Below, piece by piece: positions 8,812 through 16,667 of a DNA stretch of 17,802 nucleotides. Within the stretch, counting starts at the first letter, position 1. Every line of letters starts with the position of its first letter. Source of the DNA: Chrysochromulina parva (taxonomy: Eukaryota; Haptophyta; Prymnesiales; Chrysochromulinaceae); NCBI GenBank assembly GCA_002887195.1, contig PJAB01001052.1, positions 1 through 17,802 of the forward strand. The letters are read 5' to 3'. The notes below the pieces were generated by a model that saw nothing but the letters and a program-made list of their open reading frames with translations, was not told the DNA's origin and ran no database searches. The position numbers and the translations under genes are program-made.

Positions 8812-9651
8812 TTAAGCATGAGGCAGTTGATTGGCAGTGGGCAGGGTGCCATTCCGGTTCCGCCTTTTCTTCTTCTTCGGCGCCGCCGCAGCCTTGGCCG
8901 CAGCCCGGGCTTGCTGCGCCTTCACTTTCGGGCAATCGGCCACCCTGTGCCCCTCCACATTGCAGTGGAAGCACTTTACGAGAACTGGTTGCACCTTGGG
9001 AGGGCTGGGCTCTTCGTCACTGCCCTCAGCGGCCCGCCGCAAGGGAGTCAACACGCCATCGGGCTCAGCGTGAGCAAACCTGCAGCTCTCTCCGCGCGTG
9101 CATCCTCCCTTTCGCCAGTCGAAGCACACGAGACGGCCTCCTGAGGTGGGCTTCTCCACCGGCTCGGCAGGCAGCTTGCGCTTCTTAGCCTTCGCGCAGT
9201 CGGTGCAGCGAGCACGCTCGACGCCGATGAACCCTTTCCGCAAGAAGTACTCTTGCTCACCGGCCGTGAAGATGAAGTCCGCCGAGCAGACCTTGCACGT
9301 CAAGGTCTTGTCTTGGCACGAGGCGACCGCACTGGGTGGCGGCTTGTAGGTGCCCTCTCGCCTGCGATGCCTCTTGGAGCCCGGCGAGGACCCATCTTTC
9401 GAAGCGCCGCACTTGAAGCACGATGCATTGCGTCCAAAGCACGATGCACTGCAGCTGGCGCATGTCCAGTCCTCTTGCACCTGCGGCTCCACCTCTTGCT
9501 CCTGCGTCGCAGCCCATTCTCGTTTCAATTTGCCTGCGATTCGAGAATGAGACATCTCCTCACCATTGCGTTTCAACCGTTTCGCTTCCTGCACCTCCTC
9601 TCGCGTCGGATCGCGCCCGAGGGCTGCCCGGAGCTTCTCTCGCATGCCCAT
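8812..9651 (-). CDS. Multi-zinc-finger protein (RanBP2-type, zinc-ribbon-like, CCCH, CCHC)
   Basis: A 279-residue single exon; ATG 9651 is the first Met after an in-frame upstream stop. Four different zinc modules occur in order: a RanBP2-type finger (61-82; Trp62, Cys64/67/78/81, Asn75), a treble-clef or ribbon-like CxxC...CxxC unit (Cys119/122/149/152), a CCCH finger (C176-x7-C184-x5-C190-x3-H194) and a CCHC zinc knuckle (C227-x2-C230-x4-H235-x4-C240). The N-terminus is charged and helical, and the C-terminus (253-268) is a very basic Lys/Arg/Ala stretch. RanBP2, CCCH and CCHC modules usually bind single-stranded RNA, so an RNA-binding role in processing or translation is likely but inferred. 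I do not recognise a named orthologue. It is divergent from the ELP3-type gene. Confidence 0.8.
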   Translation of the reverse strand: MGMREKLRAALGRDPTREEVQEAKRLKRNGEEMSHSRIAGKLKREWAATQEQEVEPQVQEDWTCASCSASCFGRNASCFKCGASKDGSSPGSKRHRRREGTYKPPPSAVASCQDKTLTCKVCSADFIFTAGEQEYFLRKGFIGVERARCTDCAKAKKRKLPAEPVEKPTSGGRLVCFDWRKGGCTRGESCRFAHAEPDGVLTPLRRAAEGSDEEPSPPKVQPVLVKCFHCNVEGHRVADCPKVKAQQARAAAKAAAAPKKKKRRNRNGTLPTANQLPHA

Positions 9652-10019
9652 CTTTGACCTGACGGCGCTCTCTGATCACTCGGTGTCCTCGTCGATTGCG
9701 CTGCCTTCGAAAGGAAACAACGTTTCAGGCGCGGGCTGCCTACGACATGCGATTCGTCAAAAAAGTCAAAACCGCGTCGAAAAACCGACGAGACGAAGAG
9801 CCACGTCGCGGCACTTGGCCCTCCCTCGTGCGTGGCTTTCCACTTTGTACGAGGTCTTCTTCCACATTGCAGGCGTCGTATCAGGCGCGTTCGGAGCACA
9901 CCGTTGATTGCCTCTGATTGCCTCCGATGACCTCCGATGACCTCTGATGACCGCTGATGACGCAGGTGCGCGGTGCGCGCGCTCGACGAGCGCCGAGCCT
10001 CGTTGATTGCCTGCGATGA
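9652..10019. promoter_or_regulatory. Divergent promoter region and unresolved 5' exon/intron of the ELP3-type gene
   Basis: This lies between the zinc-finger ATG (minus, 9651) and the ELP3-type frame (plus). An in-frame TGA at 10017-10019 closes the ELP3 frame upstream, and the frame's first ATG (10167) seems late, so a spliced first exon is likely. ATG 9747 (MRFVKKVKTASKNRR) is one candidate start; no donor is convincing. Confidence 0.4.
9904..9963. repeat. 10-bp minisatellite upstream of the ELP3-type frame
   Basis: Six tandem 10-bp units (gattgcctct, gattgcctcc, gatgacctcc, gatgacctct, gatgaccgct) end in gatgacgcag. On the plus strand this is the same sense-strand motif seen in the introns of the minus-strand genes, so it probably marks the first intron of the plus-strand ELP3-type gene. 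Confidence 0.85.
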
Positions 10020-10166
10020 CGCGTCGGCGACCCGGCCCTCGTGAGGCGAGGAGCTCGTCTGCTTCAAGTGCGACGTTGTCGGCGACCCTCGCCTGCTTCG
10101 ACGCGGCTCGAGCGCGAGCACAAGGAGCTAGTCAAGACTTTCAGCGCCAAGTGCGAGGAGCTCTAC

Positions 10167-11748
10167 ATGGAGAACCCGGACAAGTACAAAAACACGCGGT
10201 ACTACGCGAGCAACAGCGATCTTGAGGACATCTACCGCGCGTGGGACTCAGTCGTCGCCGAGGAGGAGCTGCCGGCGCTCGAGAAGGTCGTGCGGGCACT
10301 CGCGGCCGACGTGCCGCCGGACGCTCGTGCGTTCGAGCGCGACCTGCTCCAGCACCGCAAGGAGCACAAGATTACGTTTCGCAAGGCCTCGCTGCTGCAC
10401 GTTTACCACCGGCTCGTCGGCCTCGGTGAGATCGAGCCGTCGGAGCAGCTCTCGAGCCTGCTCGTCAAGAAGTCGTCCAAGTCGCAGTCAGGTGTGCTCG
10501 TGATCACGGTGCTCACCTCGCCGTACCCGACCGTGGACGGCAAGACGCAGCGCTTCTCGTGCGCTTGGAACTGCTACTACTGCCCCAACGAGCCGGGCCA
10601 GCCGCGCTCGTATCTTCACGACGAGCCCGCCGTCAAGCGCGCCAATGAGAACGGGTTCGACCCCGTGCTGCAGTTCACCGACCGGGCGGCGACGCTGGCG
10701 ATGAATGGACACCCGGTGGACAAGATCGAGCTGCTCGTGCTCGGCGGCACGTGGGCCTCGTACCCGCACGCGTACCAAGAGGCCTTTGTGCGCGACCTCT
10801 TCTTCGCCGCCAATACCTTCTGGCAGCGCGCGAAGCGGCCGAGGCTCTCCTTGCTCGAGGAGCAGACGATCAACGAGACCGCGCGCGTCAAGATCATCGG
10901 GCTCACATTGGAGACGCGGCCGGACACGATCGACGCCGCCGAGCTGCGCCGGCTGCGCCGGTACGGCTGCACCCGCGTCCAGCTCGGCGTACAGCACACC
11001 GATGATCGGCTGCTGCGCAAGATCAACCGCGGCCATGGGGTCGCCCACGTGGCGGTGGCCCTCGCGCGCCTCAAGGACGCCTGCTTCAAGGTTGACGTGC
11101 ATCTGATGCCGCAGCTGCCCTCGGCGACGCTCGAGGACGACCGCCAGATGTTCGCGCGCGTGCTGAGCGACCCGAGCCTGCAGGCGGATCAGTGGAAGAT
11201 CTACCCGACGCAGGTGGTGCCTTGGACCATCATCAAGAAGTGGCACGAGGCGGGGGAGTACGAGCCGTACGCGACCGATGCGCTCGTCGGCTTGCTGATG
11301 GAGGTGAAATCTCGGGTGCATCCGTGGATCCGGCTCAACCGCGTCGTGCGCGACATCCCGATCCAGTACGTGAGCGGCGGCCTCGACGTGCCCAACCTGC
11401 GCGAGGACGTCCTCTCCGAGATGGCGCGGCGTGGCATGCGCTGCCGATGCATCCGGTGCCGCGAGATTGGTGGCGAGGCGGTGCCCCACGGCAAGGAGCG
11501 GCTCGTCGCGCGCACGTACCTCGCCGCGGGCGCCGCAGAGCACTTTTTGTCCTTTGAGACGGCGGACGACAAGTTGATCGGCTTCCTTCGGCTGCGGCTA
11601 CCCACGACGCGCCGTCGGCGTGCGCGCGCCGCCAACCTCGCCACGTATCTCACGGCCGAAAGCTACGACCCGCCCAAGCCCCGCGTCGTGGCTCTCGCCG
11701 ACGCCGACGCGGAGGTGGAACGGCAGGATATTGCTAAGGGGGGGATGC

Positions 11749-11789
<41 letters not shown>

Positions 11790-12437
11790 ACAACAACGGG
11801 TGGCCCAATGGGTGCCGCCACTTCGGCTGGTCCCTTGCGTACCCTTCTCGCCTCCTGCGCCACGCCCTTGGTAGCGCTCGCGGCAGAGCTCGCAGAGGCG
11901 TGGCCTCTTGACCTGCTGCTCGGCGGCTCGCTGAGCGTGCTCAAGGCCCTGGGCGTGGCGGGCGTCGTAGTGGGCGCGACTGGCGTCGTGGTGGGCGAGG
12001 AGGAGGAGCACCAACCGTTTGTGGAGCTGCGCGGCGCCGCCCTAATCCGGGAGGTGCACGTGTACGGCCAGCTCATCGCCACCGAGGATAAGGGCGCGCA
12101 TGCATCACAGCACGTGGGGCTCGGCACTCGACTGATGGCGGAGGCTGAACGGCGCGCGCGCGCACATGGGTTCCTCCGCGTGGCTGTCATCGCTGGGGTT
12201 GGCTCGCGCGGCTTTTATCGAAAGCTGGGCTACCACCTCGACGAGCGCGACGGCAAGTTCATGCTGAAGCAGCTCGGGTGGCTCGCGCCGGGCTGGCACG
12301 TGCCCGCGGCGCACACGCTCGTGAGGACGCTTGCACTCGTGGCGCTGCTCGTGGCGATCTCGCTCATCTGGCACGCCGCGCTCAGCTGCCAGCCAGTTGG
12401 GAGGGAGTCTTGCCTCTCGGCGGCCCTGCTCGTGTGA
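10167..12437 (+). CDS. ELP3: ELP3-type radical-SAM tRNA-modifying/GNAT protein with C-terminal membrane anchor
   Basis: From the first in-frame ATG this is 756 residues; the frame is open back to 10020, so the N-terminus may be longer. A radical-SAM core carries C132-x3-C136-x2-C139 in CAWNCYYCPNEPG, then VLGGTW, LTLETRPD and GCTRVQLGVQ, characteristic of ELP3. The C-terminal GNAT domain (about 618-704) contains VHVYGQL, an acetyl-CoA loop (QHVGLG) and GFYRKLGY. By family knowledge ELP3 uses acetyl-CoA and SAM to make carboxymethyl-type modifications on tRNA wobble uridine. The NEPG variant of the cluster motif resembles the divergent ELP3 class of some protists, not canonical Elongator ELP3. 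Oddities are an insertion of about 135 residues in the GNAT domain (483-617), with a Gly run and a hydrophobic stretch, and a hydrophobic helix at 721-738 near the end, like a tail anchor. No intron was found inside the frame. Confidence 0.87.
11751..11789 (+). repeat. (GGC)n polyglycine tract in the ELP3-type gene
   Basis: Twelve GGC codons and one GGT encode 13 consecutive glycines at the start of the GNAT-domain insertion. It is a pure triplet microsatellite and likely varies in length between alleles. Confidence 0.95.
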
Positions 12438-12967
12438 AGGCGCGTGTGAAGACTCGTGTTTGAGAAAGGGCCCAGTCGAGTGCTGGCCTGTGGGCGGGTG
12501 CTTTCGTTTTGGTTTTCGGGGGGCCGTTGTTACACCACGCCACAAACTCGTGAACCGCGGCGTCTGACACGTGACGTTGACCGGTGTTTTTGACTGACTA
12601 GATGAAGAACCATAGGCCCGCCCGTCTCTGCTTATTTGCATGCTTTGGCACGGACCCACGGAGCACGGCGTGGAAATTTTCCTTGTTCTTGTACATCGAC
12701 TGGCCCAGGGCCACGCCAGGTGCAACAGCTTCCGTGAGAGCAAGCCGTCGTCCGCAAAGGGCACGCTCACACTCACATCTTGCACTCGATGTCGAGCGGC
12801 TACCGCCCCATGTTCTCGACGCTTGCTGATCGGATAAACTGCCAGATTCCAACCCTGACCAGCCAGAAATCAATTGCGCATCTCGCAAATCCCATCGCCA
12901 AGACGGTCATGGGACCGACAGTCTACGTCGCGCCGCACAGCCTGTCCCTCTGGCTGAACACCACTTG
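12438..12967. other. Convergent intergenic region (ELP3-type and anoctamin 3' ends)
   Basis: It should hold both 3' UTRs. Open frames here (for example plus 12602-12829 and minus 12105-12785) show no domains and overlap one another. I see no RNA gene or mobile element. Confidence 0.6.
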
Positions 12968-15900
12968 TTAGGCAGTCAACTCGTGCTCGCTCCCTTGCAA
13001 CTTGGGAGGCGCATGCAACTTGGCGTTGTACCGTACCAGGCGTTGGACAAGTTGCACGTCGGTGCCTCCATGCACCCCCGTCGATGCAGCCCCTTCTTGC
13101 TCGCTCCCTTGCATCTGGGGAGGCCCTTGCACCTTGGACCACGCCTTTGCTCCCGGCGTTGTGCGCTGGCACGTGTTGGAGAGCGATGCGTGCGAGGGCG
13201 CGAGGGGGGTATCTCGTGAAGCGAGCAGTCTACCTACTGGAAGCGTCGCGGCGCCGTTGCGTTTCGCGACACTGCTGAGTGGCGGATAGCAGCGGTTCGA
13301 GATTCGAGCGATCTCTGCGCCCTCGGCCGCTGCGGATCCCGCCACGAGCCATTCCTGATCTGGCTCCTCCTCCTCCGCAGCCTCGCGGCTGAACCACGCG
13401 GGGATGGCGGCATCATCCCACTCGAGCCGGGGCGGACGTGATGGCGCGCTCTCGCCCTCAAGCACGCGCGACCTCCCATCGAGCCCCTGGTTCGCGCTGT
13501 GAAAGACTTCGAGCGTGGCGCGCTTACGCCAGAGGATGTTCGCCCGCGCGATCGCGACCTCTGTGGTCACGTCGGGCAGTAGCGCGCTGATCACGTAGTG
13601 GACGCCGAGCATGAGGTGTTCACAGACGAAGAGGAAGAACACCTGATTGTCAGCGTTGATCTCGAAGATGCCGAAGACGCTGATCGGCAATGCCCCGCTG
13701 AAGACCGTCGAGGTGAACCCAATGAGGCCCATATTGGTGAAGATGCTCACTATGCCCATCACGGCAAGTACCTTGTGCCACGAGCCAATGTCCTGAGCGC
13801 CCGCGTAGCGCGGCCGCTGCGTATTGCGCAGCAGCTTGTACGCGTCAGTTCGGATCTCAGCCATGAACGAAAAGTAGCATACGACGGCCGCGATGGGGAA
13901 GGCGGGCGCAAAGAGCGTCACATACCTGTGGGGAGTGGGCGCGCCATGGTGAGCACTTGCATGCGAGAGCGGGCGCAAAGAGCGTCACTTACCCAAGCTG
14001 CGTCATGAGGAACAGGTACTCTGCAAAGCACCCTTCGTGTGGCTCGAGCATCGCCTGTTCCTCGTACGGGCTCCGCGGCTTGAAGTTGCCGCCGTGCCTG
14101 ATGAGAGACCTGCCTAATTTGGACTCTTCGGAGAGCCGTCGCATGAATGCCATCAGCCGAGGCAGCACATACTCGCTCACCTTGGCGAGGAGCTGCGTGC
14201 CGAAGGACGAGCGAGGGGATTATCAGCGGCCATCATCAGAGGCCCTCATCAGAGGCCAACATCAGCGGCCATCATCAGAGGCCATCAGCAGAGGCCATCA
14301 GCAGCGGCCATCACACCTGCGAGAAGATGACGAGAGAGGAGAGCAGTGTAGACAGCTCCGCCATGCAGAACGGGTTGAAGCCGCCATGCGTCCCCTTGAT
14401 ATACTCGGCCGTATAGTCAAAGTGGCTCGCGTCGTGGCAGTACTCAGTCATCCCGGGCAGTAGACTGACCTGTGAGGCCTCGAGGAATGCTATGTAGAAG
14501 AGCGTGGCGTAACTGTTGACGAAATAGAAGCACGAGGTCTTGAGCACGAGAGCGTCCTCGTACGCCGTCACAGTGCGGTAGTTTTCCCAATTGTTCAGCT
14601 TGACGGCGAGCAGCCCGTACAAGTAGTTGGTGAAGACGAGCCACGCAGAGTACAGCGCGGAGCCCATGCAGGAGCCCAGAGTCACCGCGTACCTGTGGGG
14701 AGTGGGCGCGCCATGGTGAGCACTTGCATGCGAGAGCGCTGAAGGCATGCATGAGCCCAGTGTCCGCGCGTACGTACCAGGACGCGAGCTTCACCTTCAC
14801 CCCCCTCCCCTCGAGCTGGAGAGCGGGGATGGAAGAAGCGTCCGAGTCGAAGTCAAGCTCGGCCACCCCGAGGAGGATAGCGTGCGTGCTCGACAGGGAC
14901 ATCATCAGGACGGAGCGGTACGCGAACAGCGTGGCCACGCCAATCATCACCATCGTCACAAAGGGCACGATCACGAGATACGAGAAGAGCGTGCGCCGTT
15001 GCCGCTGCCCAGCCGAAAAGCGCCGAATCACCGGTGCTGCCGCACTGAGACGGTCATGCTCATCGACCTCGATGAAGTCCTCGTCGCGCGAGTAGAAGCC
15101 GCGGGCGAGCTCGCCGCGGAATTGCGGACGCACGTGCTCCGTCGCCTCAAAGTCCTGACGAGGCAGCCAATCAGGCGGGGCACGTGAGAGGGCATGCAAG
15201 CTGGTCGGATCGCGCGCGTCCACGACCTCCATGTTCCAGGGGAAGGCATTCAGTGGAAATCAGAGCCAAATCAGAGCCAATCAGTGGCAATCGGTGGCAA
15301 TCAGTGCCAACAGTGCCACTCGGTGGCAATCCATGGCATCCGTGGCACCCATGGCAATCAGTGGCAATCAGTGGTCATCAGCGTCCACGTACCTCGACGT
15401 TCCAGCGGAAGGCGAGCTGCGCCTCCTCGCGCCTCCACGTCTTGGCAAACCAAGGGGTCCACACCATGATGAACACGGAGTACGCCGGCGCTAAAGGGTT
15501 GTCGACGGTGCCGTACCAAAAGCTGCCGAGGACGACGAAAAGCCCGACGAGCCCGGGCAAAAGCAGGCTGCGAGTGAGGTGCTGCAGGAACGCAAAGTAC
15601 AGCGCGAGCCGCTCACCAAAGTAGTCGCGGATCTGATCAAGAGGTTGGTCGGGCCACCAGCTGCACTGAGCATGTAGCCACTGCTCCGCGAGAGCACCGC
15701 TTCCGATGGTGGGCTCGTGCACGGGTACAACTGCCGTGAGTACCCCGCGCTCGATCTCGAGGCTCAGGTCGAGGTCGCACCCGCCCTCAGAGAGCCCGAG
15801 CTCGAGGGCGGAGATGATGAGCCGCTGACGCTCAAGCGAGCTGAACAAGGTGCCACTTGCCGCCCGCGCGAAGAGCTTCTGGGTTTCACGTGTGTAGTCC

Positions 15901-16331
15901 GTGTACCCACCGGTTTCGAGGCGCTTTTCCATGCTCGTCCGCTCCGCAAACTCCTCGAGCAGCCTGTCGGGCGCCGCGATCTTGAGCAGTACCTTCTCGC
16001 CACTTCTTGAGACCTCGCGTGAGAGCTCCAGGCCGATGAAGCGCATGCGCGAGACGATGGTGCGCCTCCGCAATGCAACCTCTGTCTTCTCAATGAGCTG
16101 GCTTCGCAGTCCGCTGCCAGGGTTATCATTGGGATGCACGAGGATGATGTCGTACTCATACTGTTGCCGGCTGGAGGACGCCTCGTCGATCGGCTTGGGC
16201 AGCACTCCGCTCGCAGACGGCCCATCGGACCGTGGACCATCGGCCGGCAGCAGGGGCCGCAAGCTCCCAGGCGGGCCGATGCAGACACCACGCTGGCCAG
16301 CGGACGGCACCGGGCGTCGGGTCCGCGGCAT
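12968..16331 (-). CDS. Anoctamin/TMEM16 family membrane protein
   Basis: Five exons: 16331-15393, 15226-14778, 14692-14317, 14192-13993 and 13925-12968 (stop TAA). The GT-AG junctions have phases 0, 2, 0 and 2 and give 973 residues. The N-terminus has a cytosolic dimerisation-type domain (58-225) and the signature LDQIRDYFGE (231-240). The first membrane segments lie at about 245-295, another at 394-416, then WENYRT and FVNSYATLFYIAF in exon 3, and MTQLGYVTLFAPAFP across the exon 4/5 junction. By family knowledge these proteins are Ca2+-gated chloride channels or lipid scramblases. By alignment from memory to mouse TMEM16A, the acidic residues E595, E646, E678 and D682 are kept, but the expected second acid of the TM7 pair is F649 and an Asn is Ala591. 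The C-terminal tail (about 760-973) is unconserved and ends in a duplicated 40-bp segment. Channel versus scramblase cannot be decided. Confidence 0.88.
12984..13137. repeat. Dispersed 40-bp direct repeat in the anoctamin C-terminal coding tail
   Basis: 12984-13023 and 13098-13137 match at 35 of 40 positions without gaps and encode KVQGPPQMQGSEQE and KLHAPPKLQGSEHE on the minus strand. Differences include both silent and amino-acid-changing sites. Confidence 0.85.
13902..13992 (-). repeat. 24-bp direct duplication flanking the cassette of anoctamin intron 4
   Basis: 13969-13992 (first 24 nt of the intron) and 13902-13925 (first 24 nt of exon 5) match at 23 of 24 positions. In sense both begin with GTA, then (A/T)GTGACGC. 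The copies lie exactly on either side of the 43-bp cassette. The single difference makes the intronic copy GTAAGT, a consensus splice donor, where the exonic copy has GTATGT. Confidence 0.95.
13926..13968 (-). mobile_element. Introner-like cassette, copy 1 (anoctamin intron 4)
   Basis: 43 bp forming the 3' part of the 67-bp intron 13992-13926. In sense it begins tctcgcatgcaag and ends cactccccacag, supplying the acceptor. It is identical over 43/43 bases to 14693-14735. Flanking direct duplications and the precise exon position suggest an insertion that created the intron. It has no coding capacity, so any mobilising machinery would be elsewhere. Confidence 0.75.
14221..14312. repeat. Minisatellite in anoctamin intron 3
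   Basis: Units of 10-13 bp built on catcagaggc and catcagcggc fill the 124-bp intron 14316-14193. In sense they read gcctctgatg and gccgctgatg. Confidence 0.9.
14655..14773 (-). repeat. 38-bp diverged direct duplication flanking the cassette of anoctamin intron 2
   Basis: 14736-14773 (near the 5' end of the intron) and 14655-14692 (start of exon 3) align without gaps over 38 positions with 30 matches, including gagcccag and the outer tac. They abut the second 43-bp cassette on both sides. An extra GTAC (14777-14774) follows on the donor side, so the frame-consistent donor is TG|GTACGT at 14777, 4 bp outside the duplicated block. Confidence 0.85.
14693..14735 (-). mobile_element. Introner-like cassette, copy 2 (anoctamin intron 2)
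   Basis: Identical to copy 1 at 13926-13968. It forms the 3' part of the 85-bp intron 14777-14693 and supplies the acceptor (ccccacag). Both copies sit in phase 2 introns, in the same orientation relative to transcription, next to targets beginning GTA. Confidence 0.75.
15216..15413. repeat. 32/33-bp duplication spanning both splice sites of anoctamin intron 1
   Basis: 15381-15413 (end of exon 1 plus donor) and 15216-15247 (acceptor plus start of exon 2) match at 29 of 32 positions with one 1-nt indel. Both copies contain GAG|GT in sense; splicing joins the exon half of one to the exon half of the other. Confidence 0.9.
15249..15384. repeat. Minisatellite in anoctamin intron 1
   Basis: Units of about 10 bp (agtggcaatc, agagccaatc, with variants such as catggcatcc) fill most of the 166-bp intron 15392-15227. 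In sense they read gattgccact and gattggctct. Confidence 0.9.
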
Positions 16332-16667
16332 GAATGGGGGGATGCGATCGCGAAATTGGCGCGATCTTTTGCCAAGTTTGGTGTTTCGTCAAAACTCTCA
16401 GATTCGAACAAGTATCGAATGTGGAAATCCCCATATTCAAGCCCCCAAACCAGCCCCCAAACCCTAATTTCTGTGCTTAGAATATCGAGCGCGGGAACAT
16501 GGAGCATATGCGAGAGGGAAGGTGCCGTGATACCTCGTCCTCGAACATGCCGGACTCGAAGTAGCTTGAACAGACTCGAACCAGTTGTCACTGTAGTGGC
16601 CCTACCTAAATCAACCTAGTGCGCTCAGCTTTCAATCGGTGAATTGTGATGATCGAGAGGGGCGATG
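16332..16667. other. Intergenic region upstream of the anoctamin gene
   Basis: It should hold the anoctamin promoter and 5' UTR and the 3' UTR of the EF-hand gene, both minus strand. There is a small tandem cccccaaacc(ag) pair at about 16443-16466. No gene or RNA is recognised. The frame upstream of ATG 16331 stays open for some distance, so a longer N-terminus is possible. Confidence 0.55.

Noticed and set aside
10488..11543. 351-codon minus-strand frame
   Set aside because: It is the antisense shadow of the conserved radical-SAM region of the ELP3-type gene.
14193..14330. Flanking duplication at anoctamin intron 3 like those of introns 1, 2 and 4
   Set aside because: Only CTCGTC and CGCAG agree between the exon end and acceptor region; too weak to claim.
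14449..14460. Extra intron at CAG|GTCAGT within anoctamin exon 3
   Set aside because: The frame runs on through it without interruption and no in-frame acceptor with a clear pyrimidine tract follows nearby.
15764..16591. 275-codon minus frame overlapping anoctamin exon 1
   Set aside because: A different frame from the one encoding LDQIRDYFGE and the membrane segments; no domain seen.
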